DNA of 64,000 bases from Chrysopilus asiliformis (lineage: Eukaryota; Arthropoda; Insecta; Diptera; Rhagionidae), in contig OZ035962.1 in NCBI GenBank assembly GCA_964034945.1, positions 67,284,274 through 67,348,273 on the forward strand. Reading direction: 5' to 3'. The notes beneath the pieces are model-generated. The model was not told the DNA's origin and did not search any database. It saw nothing but the letters and a program-made list of their open reading frames with translations. Position numbers and translations under genes: made by a program. This document shows, in pieces, positions 39,666 to 53,600 of the stretch. Numbering within the stretch: position 1 is the first letter of the stretch; each line of letters begins with the position of its first letter.

Positions 39666-42600
39666 ACTAATACTGCGCATCTGCTTCTACTAAATTTTTT
39701 TTAGCAAATTTTCGAGTTTGAATAATCTATGCTTGCTTAAGATTTGACAACAAGCACCAGGTTTTTATTAAATAAATAAAATTTCTTTTCCATAAATAAA
39801 ACATTGCTTTATCCACCTAGCGATCAAATGATATCATTCTGACATAGTTGAGTATACTCTTGAAATTTATTGTTCAGAAGTGCTACAGAACTCAGGAAAA
39901 TTTCGGACAGCTCCGTTTTTAACCAAAGTTGAACCCCACCCGAATATGGTAAAAATTGAGCTGGTTTTTCTCTTTTCACAGAAAAAGCTTTTGCGATTTT
40001 CAGGAAAATAGCTCATTTTAAAAAAATGTTAATGGGTTTTGTTTACCTGCAACTTTTAGAGAAAAATTAAATTGATCGAATGTTTTTTCGCATTTTGCCG
40101 TTTTAAAATCATGTTTGCAGTTGGATTTAGAGAATTTACGAAATAACTTTAACCGTGATATTCTCAAAACCATGTTTCCAAAATCAGTGACAGGATTACG
40201 TCATGATTTCGATTTTTCAAATTATTTTACGTGTAATACCATGTAAGAAATGTTAAAACATAACAAAATTTTCGATGATGTGAAAAATAACATTCAGGAA
40301 TGAATTTAATGAATACTTTCGTCTAGCATTTTATATACCAATTGATATTTTATGAATGGTAAAGAACATAAAAAATACCCTAATTTTCAAAAAAATATTA
40401 AACCGATATATTTTTTACAATTTTCTAGTTTTAACTTTCTTTGTACGCTTCATGAAATTAAATTTGTTGCTAAGCGAGTCAACTTTTGGTTTTTTGGCAA
40501 AATTTTCTTGTGTTCGTTACATTCTTAACAGAGTTGCTGCTGAGCGAGTAATTCTCAGTACATATCTAGAGAAAAGGCCAACGGGTTTTAGGATTGTGTG
40601 TTCTTAAGTTGTTTGTCCTGCTAAGCGGGTTTCTTTTAAGCGGTCTCGACTGTATAACTTTCAATTTTCGCCCGGCGTTTTTTTTTTTTTTCATTTCAAA
40701 ATTTGATTCCTACAGCGTCTTTTTATTTAAAGAAATTTGTCTGCAACCTCTTTTTTCTTCAATTTTTTCCTGCAGAACATGTTTTTGATAAACTATTTAG
40801 TTTTTCTAAAATAATTTGAAATATATGTATATAGAACAAATACATTTTCTCAATATTTCTGTTAGATTTTTTTCTTGCTCAAAAAGTGCTAAGAAATGTT
40901 TTTACAAAAAAAGCTTGTCAATTAATTTCAGTATATTTTGCGATAAAATAATAAAATCTTACCTAAATAATAATAAATTGTTGTAATATAAAAATTTATT
41001 TTATTGTTACTTGTATCTCTTTCTAATGGCATTGTGTAATATGAACTGAATTTAGAAGACATTTTATAAATGCGATTTATATTATTTTTATTATATACTA
41101 AATATTAAAATTACAAATTTTCCAACAAATTTTTATGTTCACTCTATTTTACTCTATAAATACTCTTTTTTTTTATAAATACGTAATATGAAGTCTAGTC
41201 ATCAAAAATACATTTAACATTGTCTTTATATAAAATTAACTTTTTGCATGCACCTTTAAATGGCGTGTCATACATCTTCTTTCGCTATTCTTTAAATTCC
41301 TTTATACAGTTCCATTTAAAAGCTAATAACAAAAAGTTAAATTTAAAAAATATTTTTTTTCGGTTCTAATATATATTTATATGATTTTTTAATATACGAA
41401 TAATGTAACAATTTTTGATTGTAATAATTTCAACTCTAATAACATCTCTTATATAGAGCAAGACCATCAAGCCGTGAGAATATCAAGCTGAATTATCGCG
41501 TCCAATAGTCTGTTACGAATAATATTTTGAGAGTCCATCTCTATATAAGATTTTTGCCTATAGCATAAGGTATAATACTATATAATACTATAGATAATTA
41601 TATATCTTTTTTGAATACAATTTCAAGCAATATAACATTTAAATTTAATAGTTATAAATACGCAACTACTCATATAAAACAAATAGTTTAAAACTTCACT
41701 TTATTTTTTTTTTTCAAAAAAGGCACAAAGTATTATGCGTTTTAGCAAATTATTTTACATATTAATTGGGTTTTCTATTTTTCTCTTTTCCTTTTTTTAT
41801 ACATGTAGTGATGTAAACTTGAAAAAATATAGCACAAAAAATCAGTAACTGCTGGCATAAAAAGCTTGAAAACTTATAATTCTTGTCATTGTAAAATATT
41901 ATTTTGGTCTCAAGCGGAGCCGCAACCACATTTTTTTCTAAATAAAATACACACAATGAAATAGCGGTTCCACTCTGATTATAAAAATATTTCAACCCAA
42001 CTTTACACCCTTTTTTAACTTTAGAGGGAAATCTTTAAAGCAACAACTTTATGTTTATCTTAAACAAAATATGTTTGCAGTAATTATAATATGCGGGCGG
42101 CATAAAAAAAATTTCTTTCCGTGTACATATATTTGTTTTTTAGAAGAGTAATGTGAAATCGCATTTTAAACACTTTTTATCGTTCGGGAGGTCTCTTTTG
42201 TAAGGATAAAAGTGAAATCGTAGCTGTATTTTTTTAATGCTTCGATTAAGAGATCTATGTGGATCATTAAAAAAAAGTAAGCGAGTTTTTTGTGGGGTTA
42301 AATTTGTTTTAGGCTATGTTGTAACCCGTATGTTGTGGCAATACCATTTAAAATCGCAAAACCCATGTTATTACCAGCTAGAATAGGAACAGATTCTTTT
42401 TCTCTCCGCTAGGTTTTTTTCGTTTTCAGATAATAGCCTTATTGTGGTAGAAATAGTATTCAATATGCATACACCTATGAAAACAATGACGCAAGCTGAG
42501 ACATGCACCGAGGGAAATTTTCTATTTCCCATTAACTCAGAAAGCAAATTAGGTCATGATCCCGATAAAACTTGGGTTACGAATTTGTATGATAGTTAAT

Positions 42601-43178
42601 CCGGGTCTCTGATCGGATCATTAAAAAATATAGCTAATCTTCCGATTTTGCCCGCTAAACAACTTAGCTCTGCTCTTTCTAAAAAATGAAATCAAATATG
42701 TCAGATTTCAATTATCTATCTCAATCTGTTCAAGAGTTGTTCACAAGCTGATTTTACACCAAAATTCATTTGGTTCTTTCCCCATAAAAATGGATTTTAA
42801 ATAAAAACTTTGTCCTCATTAGGCATTTAACATATCACACTTATCTCATAATACCGAGGTTAAAAAAATCACATGACTATGTATATCTTAAGACGACCAG
42901 ATTTTTCAAGTCCTAATTCTGGACGTATGCAAAAAATTTTTCCCCTATTTAAGAGTCTATGTAAGAGCCTATCTTTTCAAGCATGAATCTAAAACCCGAC
43001 GTCACCAAACAATTTTTTAACTTTGATAATTGTTAAACGTCTTATCGTTATATAAATAGCTATAGGATAATAGCAACGAAAACAAAAGCATCGCAGTCAA
43101 ACTTTCTTCAAAAGAATTATTTCGTAGGCGAAAAATGTCGCATATTTAAAGTTACATGTAACTCTCAATTGACCTTAA
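39666..43178. other. Intergenic, AT-rich
   Basis: No gene recognised. A fragment at about 40605-40662 reads on the minus strand CAGTCGAGACCGCTTAAAAG, like the end of Tc1/pogo-type elements; no partner end was found. Confidence 0.4.
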
Positions 43179-43427
43179 CACGTTGGCTACCAGCCAAAAA
43201 AAAACGCTTACTCCGCTAGTATACACTGGGAAAAAACGCAAAAATCATTTCTGTACTTTGTGAGTCACCAGTGAACACAAGATCAATACAAACAAAAACG
43301 AACTCCATGCTCCACAAAAAAACCCCTTTGTACCGTACGAGCGACTGCACTCAACCATGGAACTTGAGAAACTTACGGTAATGACAATAGTGTGTGTACA
43401 CCGGTGACTCACATGGTAGCCAACGTG
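43179..43427. mobile_element. TTAA-flanked MITE (piggyBac-like), 249 bp
   Basis: TTAA at 43175-43178 and 43428-43431 bound inverted ends CACGTTGGCTACCA. GTGAGTCACC-type words recur inside near both ends. TTAA duplication points to the piggyBac superfamily; no coding. Confidence 0.7.
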
Positions 43428-43846
43428 TTAACCGAGAATAAATCCCGAAAAACTTTCAAATCTTCCCTTGTGGGAAAAATACAAAAACTAAAATCTATGA
43501 AAAATTAATTTATTATTCAGAAATACTTTTTACAATCTCAGCGATATTTAGTTTAGGAAGTCACAAATAAAAATACTTTATTTTTCTAATGACATTTTCA
43601 TTTGTCAAAAAATTTTCTTGGAGTTCTTTAAAAATTATTTTGATTAAATTATCTTCATTTTATTTGTCTGGATATATTTTTTTATAAAGAGGTTTTTCCT
43701 TTTGGGTCTCTGCCCCTCCTCTTGGATCTATGGAGACATTTGAACAGTTTGAATATTTTTTTAGTTAAAAAAATAATAATAAAAAATAAATTCCTAAAAA
43801 ATAAATAGCACAAATTTTATTGCATTTGCCATATTTAATCTATTAA

Positions 43847-44200
43847 CCCTTTGACGACCATACATTTTCGGCCGAAGGGATTTTGATTTTTTTTTTCATT
43901 TTCATGATCTGTGACCTGATAATAGTTATGCCACGAAAAATGGTGGCCCTAGACCCTCTCCTTGCCCCTCATTTTTTTATCTCGAAAATTAAAATTGAAA
44001 GACAACATTCTTATATATAATTCATGTACATATCATAGGGGCACAGGGGAACCGGCATAGAATTCCCGCCACATACATTTATATTGCCCCATCTATCCTC
44101 TACAAAAAGCCTTTTAATACCTTTGCTCTATCTCTTAACTGGACGATTTTAAGTACTGAAAGCTCTTGGGCAAGCATACTTGCCTGTGGTCGTCAAAGGG
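43847..44200. mobile_element. TTAA-flanked MITE (piggyBac-like), 354 bp
   Basis: TTAA at 43843-43846 and 44201-44204; inverted ends CCCTTTGACGACCA, perfect over 14 bases. CCC-start TIRs with TTAA duplication are typical of piggyBac. Confidence 0.75.
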
Positions 44201-44929
44201 TTAAAACAACACATTTATATAGGGGACAGAACTTATGGTACATATGGCACTTTATAGTAAAGGAAATATTTAGACCACATATTCGGATTTTTTTCGAATT
44301 CGAATGCGACTATATAAAATTACCCGAATATTTTCGAATATAGAGTAATGGCAATTGAGCTTTTGTTATGTTTGTATTAAGAAAGTGGCGAGAAACCAAA
44401 ATGGAAATTACACAAGAAACTTTTTCATGGATAATCCAAGCATTCCTCCCTTTTTAGGAGCTTTTTTAACTTTTGTGTCTTGTTTTGGCAGAAGTCTCAG
44501 TTGGTAAGAAAGACTTTAAAGAGAATGGTTTTGTATTTACAAAAAAGGGCATATATAATCAAAACAGTAAATAGGCAGTCGCAAGAGGTTTTTAGAGCAC
44601 ATATCCAAGAGACCGTGAATAAAATATATCAGTTACTTTATATTGTTTGTATTAACACTAAATTCTTTGAAGAACGCTAAAAAGGGCAAAACTAAATGTC
44701 AGTCTTGATTGAGAACTGGATAGCTTTCATTTTAAAGGGATATTTGAGTTTGATTGATAAATTTTTTCGTCTGTGGCTCAGCTCAATTTAATATTTCAAG
44801 TTAAGTCGAATTCTAGCGAAAAAAACCCGCATGTGCTGCTTTTTTGAGTTATTTCATGATTTTATTATAGACTTGCATACCCGTCATTGTCGGGTTAAGT
44901 TTTTTCAATTTTTTATTTTTTTTTGATGG

Positions 44930-45357
44930 TCTATGTTGGAGCTAAACTTCAGGCCAATCGGCTCGGTAGTTTCCCCGCGAAAGGGTAACAAAGAGGGAAA
45001 ACTAAGTTTCGAGATTACTTTACCCCCTTCCCTTACTCCCCCACCTCGCGTGCTACTTTTTAATCGGTCTATGTTGGGACTGGACCTCCGACGAACATCT
45101 ATGCCAAATTTCAGGCCAATCGGTGCAGTAGTTTCCCCGCGAAAGAGTAACATAGTGCAAAAACTAAGTTTCGAAATCACTTTACCCCCTCCCCTTACTC
45201 CACCCAACCCTCGCGCTACTTTTCCGTATGCCTATGTTGGAACTAGAACTACCACAGATACTCATGCCAAATTTCAAGTCAATCCGTTCAGCCGTTTTTG
45301 CGTGAAAGAGGAACAGACAGACAGACAGACAGACACCAACTCATTTTTATATATTAG
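44930..45357 (+). repeat. Short array of the 163-bp satellite family with CAGA tail
   Basis: CTATGTTGG starts recur at about 44932, 45071 and 45234. The last unit ends GTGAAAGAGGAACAGACAGA, then a CAGA tract and CTCATTTTTATATATTAGTA. This is the short form of the element expanded at 46590-49440. Confidence 0.75.
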
Positions 45358-45446
45358 TACTAGAATTTGGACCCGGCTTCGCCCGGCTAAAAGCGTGAAC
45401 AGAAAAAAAACTTAAGAAAACTAAATTCATTTGGTTAAAAATTAGG

Positions 45447-46233
45447 TACACTCTAGAAAATTTTATTGTAATTTTGCCCCTATTATCGTAGGAAACCATT
45501 TTCCTACGATAATAGGGGTAAAATTACACCGAGTCGTAATGGCTAAAAAGCTATGCATTTTTACTCATTTTGTGGCGTACAAAAGCCACTTTTACGGGGG
45601 AACTTTAAACTAAATAAGAAGTAAAAGTACAATACGGGTGTAATTTTACGACATGGATGTTTAAAATTACCACATTTTTGTTGTAATTTTCCTCCTATTT
45701 GGTAGCAAAACCGCGTCTTAAAGGTGTAATTTTACGACACTTTTTGTTTAAAATTACACCGAAAATGGTATTAGAATTTCTCGGCTTATATGGTCTGCAA
45801 AAACAAAAATATTATATTATTTTTGCGGATGTTTTCACATCCAAATTTCCCGGGCATGTCTGCCATGTGGCAGGCGCCACACAGGATTTTGGTAGAGTAA
45901 AACTCGATTCGAGTATTTATACTCCGATTCCACAAACCTTATGCGAATTATAAGGTTAAGGTTAAATTGTCCGTACAATAATGTAAAAATACCCCGCGAG
46001 CGTGTTTTTACACCAAAATGAGAGTAAAAATACGAATATTGGTCGAAATTTTACGCAAGGTTTAAAATTACCCTATTTCTAGTGTAAGATTAATGTTTTT
46101 TGGGTGAGTTTACAACTTAAATGGTGTGTGAGCTAAATTCTGATTTTTTTCGAAATTTTACGACGTTTTTGCGAATTTACCCCGTTTTTACCCCATTTTT
46201 CGGTTTAAATTCAAATTCATTTTCTACAGTGTA
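45447..46233. mobile_element. TA-flanked TIR element with inner palindrome, copy 1
   Basis: Ends TACACTCTAGAAAAT and, inward, TACACTGTAGAAAAT. Just inside the left end, arms 45467-45495 and 45500-45528 form a 29-bp inverted repeat with one mismatch and a 4-base loop. An 84-codon frame (45699-45953) is shared, with one change, by copy 2 but has no known domain. Looks like a Tc1/mariner-type MITE. Confidence 0.7.
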
Positions 46234-46589
46234 GCCTGCATGCTGTTCGTTAGTTTTTTCTCTTCGGAAAATGATTAAGCCATTCGGTATTTTGATACCA
46301 TATGGCAACGCAGTTAAAAATTTGAATTGACTTATTATTTATTTATTTTCAACACTCTATTCTCATTTAGTGCACCTTTAAGTGCATTTGTCACCCAATT
46401 TTGATTTTTTGAGTAAAAAGCTTGACTACAGTGGACGTAAATTGTAAAAAATAAAAATTTTTAATTTTTTTTTGTTTTTTTTCTTTTTTTTTTGTTTTAA
46501 ATGAATACTGATAGCGTAAACATCATTAATTTGTATAGAGAGTATTTTTAACCCCCATAGAAAAAAACATGTACCGAACGGGTTAACAA

Positions 46590-49381
46590 ACTAACAAAAA
46601 ATTCCAGCACTTGCATTCGGTATTACTTTACCCCCTCGGCTTACTCTCCCACCTATCGGGCTACTTTTTAATGGGTCTATGTTGGGGCTGGATCCCCGAG
46701 GAACATCTATGCCAAATTTCAGGCCAATCGGTTCAGTAGTTTCCCCGCGAAAGAGTAACATAGCGCAAAAACTAAGTTTCGAAATCACTTTACCCCCTCC
46801 CCTTACTTTCCCCACCTATCGGGCTACTTTTTAATGAGTCTATGTTGGTGCTGGACCCGCGACGAACATCTATGCCGAATTTCAGGCCAATCGGTTCAGT
46901 AGTTTCCTCGCGAAAGAGTAACACAGCGCAAAAACTAAGTTTCGAAATCACTTTACCCCCTCCCCTTACTCCCCCCACCTATCGGGCTACTTTTTTATGG
47001 GTCTGTGTTGGGGCTGAGCCCCCGACAAACATCTGTGCCAAATTTCAGGCCAATCAGTTCAGTAGTTTCCCCGCGAAAGAGTAACATAGCGCAAAAACTA
47101 AGTTTCGAAATCACTTTACCCCCTCCCCTTACTCCCCCCACCTATCGGGCTACTTTTTAATGGGTCTATGTTGGTGCTGGACCCCCGACGAACATCTATG
47201 TCAAATTTCAGGCCAATCGGTTCAGTAGTTTCCCCGCGAAAGAGTAACATAGCGCAAAAACTAAGTTTCGAAATCACTTTACCCCCTCCCCTTACTTTCC
47301 CCACCTATCGGGCTACTTTTTAATGAGTCTATGTTGGTGCTGGACCCCCGACGAACATCTATGCCGAATTTCAGGCCAATCGGTTCAGTAGTTTCCTCGC
47401 GAAAGAGTAACACAGCGCAAAAACTAAGTTTCGAAATCACTTTACCCCCTCCCCTTACTCCCCCCACCTATCGGGCTACTTTTTAATGGGTCTATGTTGG
47501 TGCTGGACCCCCGACGAACATCTATGCCAAATTTCAGGCCAATCGGTTCAGTAGTTTCCCCGCAAAAGAGTAACATAACGCAAAAACAAAGTTTCGAAAT
47601 CACTTTACCCCCTCCCCTTACTCCCCCAACCTCTTGGGCTACTTTTTTATGGGTCTGTGTTGGGGCTGAGCCCCCGACAAACATCTGTGCCAAATTTCAA
47701 GCCAATCAGTTCGGTATTTTCCCCGCGAAAGAGTAACATAGCGCAAAAACTAAGTTTCGAAATCACTTTACCCCCTCCCCTTACTCCCCCCACCTATCGG
47801 GCTACTTTTTAATGGGTCTATGTTGGTGCTGGATCCCCGACGAACATCTATGCCAAATTTCAGGCCAATCGGTTCAGTAGTTTCCTCGCGAAAGAGTAAC
47901 ATAGCGCAAAAACTAAGTTTCGAAATCACTTTACCCCCTCCCCTTACTCCCCCAACCTATCGGACTACTTTTTAATGGGTCTATGTTGGTGCTGGACCCC
48001 CGACGAACATCCATGCCGAATTTCAGGCCAATCGGTTCAGTAGTTTCCCCGCGAAAGAGTAACATAGCGCAAAAACTAAGTTTCGAAATCACTTTACCCC
48101 CTCCGCTTACTCCCCCCACCTATCGGGCTACTTTTTAATGGGTCTCTGTTGGTGCTGGACCCCCGACGAACATCTGTGCCAAATTTCAGGCCAATCGGTT
48201 CAATAGTTTCCCCGCGAAAGAGTAACATAGTGCAAAAACTAAGTTTCGAAATCACTTTACCCCCTCCCCTTACTCCCCCAACAGCTCGGACTACTTTTTT
48301 ATGGATCTGTGTTGGGGCTGAGCCCCCGGCAAACATCTGTGCCAAATTTCAGGCCAATCAGTTCAGTAGTTTCCCCGCGAAAGAGTAACATAGCGCAAAA
48401 ACTAAGTTTCGAAAACACTTTACCCCCTCCCCTTACTCCCCCCACCTATCGGGCTACTTTTTAATGGGTCTATGTTGGTTCTGGACCCCCGACGAACATC
48501 TGTGCCAAATTTCAGGCCAATCAGTTCAGTAGTTTCCCCGCGAAAGAGTAACATAACGCAAAAACAAAGTTTCGAAATCACTTTACCCCCTCCCCGTACT
48601 CCCCCAACCTCTTGGGCTACTTTTTAATGGGTCTATGTTGGTGCTGGACCCCCAACGAACATCTGTGCCAAATTTCAGGCCAATCAGTTCAATAGTTTCC
48701 CCGCGAAAGAGTAACATAGCGCAAAAACTAAGTTTCGAAATCACTTTACCCCCTCCCCTTACTCCCCCCACCTATCGGGCTACTTTTTAATGGGTCTATG
48801 TTGGTGCTGGACCCCCAACGAACATCTATGCCAAATTTCAGGCCAATGGGTTCAGTAGTTTCCCCGCGAAAGAGTAACATAGCGAAAAAACTAAGTTTCG
48901 AAATCACTTTACCCCCTCCCCTTACTCCCCCCACCTATCGGGCTACTTTTTAATGGGTCTATGTTGGTGCTGGACCCCCGACGAACATCTATGCCAAATT
49001 TCAGGCCAATCGGTTCAGTAGTTTCCCCGCGAAAGAGTAACATAGCGCAAAAACTAAGTTTCGAAATCACTTTACCCCCTCCCCTTACTCCCCCCACCTA
49101 TCGGGCTACTTTTTAATGGGTCTATATTGGTGCTGGACCCCCGACGAACATCTATGCCAAATTTCAGGCCAATCGGTTCAGTAGTTTCCCCGCGAAAGAG
49201 TAACATAGCGCAAAAACTAAGTTTCGAAATCACTTTACCCCCTCCCCTTGCTCCCCCCACCCCTCGCGCTACTTTTCCGTATGCCTATGTTGGAACCAGA
49301 ACTATCACAGACACTCATGCCAAATTTCAAGTCAATCGGTTCAGCCGTTTTTGCGTGAAAGAGGAACAGACAGACAGACAT

Positions 49382-49416
<35 letters not shown>

Positions 49417-49440
49417 CCAACTCATTTTTATATATTAGTA
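46590..49440 (+). repeat. 163-bp tandem satellite array, about 16 units, CAGA tail
   Basis: CTATGTTGG (or CTGTGTTGG) recurs every 163 bases from about 46678 to 49286. Each unit holds CGACGAACATCTATGCC, AATTTCAGGCCAATCGG, CCCCGCGAAAGAGTAAC and CTTTACCCCCTCCCCTTACT. The last unit passes into GCGTGAAAGAGGAACAGACA, a CAGA tract (49368-49418) and TTTATATATTAG, the end of a dispersed element. Variants such as TTTCCTCGCG recur three units apart, showing higher-order copying. Since 163 is not a multiple of 3, the similar 62-codon minus-strand frames are not a repeat protein. Confidence 0.92.
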
Positions 49441-50643
49441 TGATGACTATGATGATAGTATGATTGAAATAAAACTTTATGCAAATAGAAGTTGGAGTTT
49501 CAATTAGAAGGTGGCGAGAGGAGGGGGCGGTTATCTTTCAGAAAACATTATCCCAAATTTTATTAAGAATCGCATTCAGAAAAACATCATCCCACCATTT
49601 TATTGATTTTTTTTTCTCTGTCTCCTACATTTCTTTTAACACTACTTGACACTGATTTAACTCTCTTAAACCTCTTTTTACTTTTTATTGCCACATGCTA
49701 GTTTAAGAGCATAAACCGAAACGTTTACAAACCGAGGCTTTTACGAACCGGGTCTCAACATGTACATATATTTATGAAATAAATTTTAGTTCTTTAAAGT
49801 TCCTAATTGTACCTACTACACTAAAGTTCGGAAATTTCTGGATTAAAATATAACGAATAATTCGGTATTACTAACGAAACCGAATATTATATCGTCCGCA
49901 CTACTGATCCTTCACTTTATTTTTTAGTCCCTTTGTATAATAACGTCAAAGAATTCCTTCAACTTGTGAACAACTAAACTTTGATACAACTGAAACGTTT
50001 CCAATCGATTGTTACGCGCAAAGATTCAAAAAAAAAAACAAATCAGGATTTCCCTCAAATTATGCGAAACTGTACTTCAACTTTTCCTTAGCACGCTTCT
50101 ATAAACAAATTTTTTGAATGCTTATTATCTAATTTTTTTAGCGACTTATACTTTCTCAAGGATATTTTTTTTAGCAATTACAGTATAAATATGGCTATTA
50201 TAGCGTAGAGAAAGTATTTTAATCTTATTTACGTATTTTTGTTAGTATGTATATAAATTTCGTTTTGGTGATGTTATTTTATTAACAACATGAAAAACAT
50301 ATTGCATAACTGTTTCTATTTTATTTCATAATTTGTAGTTGATAGCATGAATTCTCTGCTGTTTGTATCTTATTTTATAGCATAAGCAACATTGGAAGAG
50401 CTGTATACAAATTGCATTTAGTATACAATGCATTATTATTTTTTACTGTTTGTTTGTTCGGAAGTACGAATATATAAATATTTAGCAGGTAGGTATATTT
50501 TGATTCGAATATTTATATTTCTCAACTGCATCAATTTCTATCAGTCCCATTTAGGTTGACTTTTTTTTCGGATTCCTAAGATTCTTTGTTGCTAACTTAA
50601 TGAGTTTGAGCTTAATCTTCCTAAAGACGACTATATGCAATCA
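49441..50643. other. Intergenic, downstream of the CAP gene
   Basis: AT-rich. AAACCGAAACGTTTACAAAC at 49715-49735 resembles a Tc1-type end near 52430. For the minus-strand CAP transcript, TTTATT at 50320-50325 is a possible AATAAA signal. Confidence 0.35.
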
Positions 50644-53600
50644 TTAGTTAGTGGAACCACTTCCACCGCTTCCAGATTTTAAAAGAGACGAAATTGGATT
50701 GTTGTCACTGTCTACTTGAGGCTGCTGAGCGAGATTGTCTTGATCCATAATGGGTGGCAAAACATTATCCTGAAATGCTCCCACTATATTTCCTATACAA
50801 TAATTAAAATTGAATATTGGTTATAAATATTTCGACTTAAATAACATGTACAAAGTATACCTGGAGGATAATAGTACGCAACAACAAATATTTTACCAGT
50901 TTTGGAAGAAGCTTTACCCACTCCAAAGTACTTTGTGCTCATCCAAACCATTTGTGTGAAGTGCCCTAAAAGTAAATTTATTCAATTTGCTGACAGAATA
51001 ATTCACAATTCACTTACCTGCATTAACGTTGGTGTGTAAAAGACTTGGCTCCTTAAAATAATTGTATCTTCGTAAGGTGCTGTACCAATACGAAGCGACC
51101 TCTTGACCTGAATATAACAAAAATCGATTTAAATAAATTTTGTCTTCTTATCAAGTGCTTGTTAGAATTTAAAGTAATCTTATTAACACTGAAGAACCAA
51201 AAATGTAGTGATAAAATGCTTCAAGTCACTAGAAATACTTGAAAAAGTGTGAATAGGTTATGTTTGAAAATTCCGTTGGATGGCAAAATTTAAAATTACA
51301 TGAAAAAATCTAATTCTCAACAATTTGAAGAGTGTAAAAAAATCTGTTTTAACCAAAATATAAGTTTATTATTTTTTATGTTATTTTCTTACCTGTTAAA
51401 TCAGTTACAAGGGCACTTACGGGACAACAAAATAAATTCTGCCCAAAGCTTTTCTCAGAACGGTAGTAAAATTCATTTGTGCTGGCCAGATGATTAGCCC
51501 AATGTTGTGAATATTCACAAAGCTAGAAAAAGGCAAAATATTATTTGGACAATCATATCAAATTGTGTTTAATTCTAATTTTTGTTCGACTTGGAAATTA
51601 AATAGAGATAAGCGGACCCAAAGAAAGTACAAACAGTACCGAAATATACACTATAATAGGAGTAAAATTAAACCGAGTTGTAATGGCTTAAAAGCTATGC
51701 ATTTTTACTCATTTTGTGGTAGCAAAACCGCGTCTTAAAGGTGTAATTTTACGACATTTTTTGTTTAAAATTACACCGAAAATGGTATTAGAATTTCTCG
51801 GCTTATACGGTCTGCAAAAACAAAAATATTATATTATTTTTGCGGATGTTTTCACATCCAAATTTCCCGGGCATGTATGCCATGTGGCAGGCGCCACACA
51901 GGATTTTGGTAGAGTAAAACTCGATTCGAGTATATATACTCCGATGCCACAAACCTTATGCGAATTATAAGGTTAAGGCAACATAGTTCCATCAAGCCAG
52001 AGCGAATATCCGTCAACTGCATTGTGAAATAATGAAATTGTCCGTTCAATGATGCAAAAAATACCCTGTGAGCGTGTTTTTACACCAAAATGAGAGTAAA
52101 AATACGAATATTGGTCGAAATTTTACGCAAGGTTTAAAATTACCCTATTTCTAGTGTAAGATTAATGTTTTTTTGGGTGAGTTTACAACTTAAATGGTGT
52201 GCGAGCTAAATTCTGATTTTTTTTCGAAATTTTACGACGTTTTTGCAAATTTACCCCGTTTTTACCCCATTTTTCGGTTTAAATTCAAATTCATTTTCTA
52301 CAGTGTAGCCCATTTTTGAATCTGAAACTAGAATCCATTGAGAAGGTTTTTGCATAGTTATGATTCAGAAAAGAACTATAAAACTAGGGTCATCTGGGAT
52401 AATTGTAAACGGTTTTGACTACAGTGAAACCTCGGTTTGCGAACTTAATCCGTTTCTAAAGATCGTTCACAAACCGAAACGTTCAAAATAATGAAATCTA
52501 TACGAATTGGGTTGGGGAAAAGGTATCAGGCCTTTTTCTCAACAGATGGCTCTGATGCACCAAAACTGCCGAACTAGAAAATTGCAAAAATTGTTTCATA
52601 AAAGCGCGTGAAAAGTTTCAAGTAGATTCATAATGTAATTTCACCCAAAAGTAAGCAGGGTGTAATAGATTTGAAAGCATTCAAAAGATTCAATTGAAAC
52701 GACGCAAAAGAATTGTTATGAAATTCAAAAACATTTTTCATGGTTTTGTATCCATGTCATGGTCATTTCTTAATTTCAAATAATTAAACTAGCAGCCATA
52801 AATATTCAAAACACGAGTATATCATATAAAGTATTGAACAGTTGGCATTTTGCCAATTGCATCTGTTTTTCCGTATACTTTTTCTTCGTTTAATTCAATT
52901 TCCTTTTATGAGATTTCGGAAAAAGAATGTCGCAAAAAAAAATTTAACACCATATTTTCTCGTAATGTCATCATATAAACTATCATTTTGACCATAATTT
53001 TAAAAGCCCTTGAAGCTTTTGTTTGGGCGGACGAAGCGACATTATTAAACTACAATGATGCACATAATTTCTATATGGGTCATATGGTCATATCCAATTT
53101 ATAATCTTCGGTCTTAAGAATTGCTCCAGTTTATAATAGCACATGTTGTGAAAAATTTTGATTGTAGTTCACTCTAAATCATGAATATCGCTTTATTGAC
53201 CTTAATATGCTCCTTGGACGTATACCCCAATGTCCACTTTAAAAATTCACTTGGCTTGATTCAAAAGACAGCTTCACCGACCAAAAATTGAAAGTTCGTA
53301 ACTCTTTTATTTTGCCGAATAGTTTTACATAGTTTTAGGCCAAAAAGGTGCTTTTTTGCTTATTTAATATTTTTACACCAAGCGGTTAATACATAAAAAT
53401 GTTAAAGTTAAAAAAAATAATGCCGTGTATTTTGTTATTACTTGTAAAAATTTAACAGCCCGTACACTCTTAATACGATAATAGCTAGTTTAATACCAAA
53501 TAGGGGTATTCTCAGAAGGTTTTAACTTGGCAGTTGTACTAATGTTTGACGTTTTGTAAATAACAACAAAATACACGGCATTATTTCTTGCAACTAAACA

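Noticed and set aside
46590..49260. Repeated 62-codon minus-strand frames (MGGVRGGGKVISKL...) as a repeat protein
   Set aside because: The unit is 163 bp, not a multiple of 3, so each frame ends after one unit; they are a by-product of the satellite.
46590..49440. CRISPR array (regular direct repeats)
   Set aside because: Units are 163 bp and nearly identical throughout with no short repeat/unique spacer pattern, and the genome is eukaryotic.
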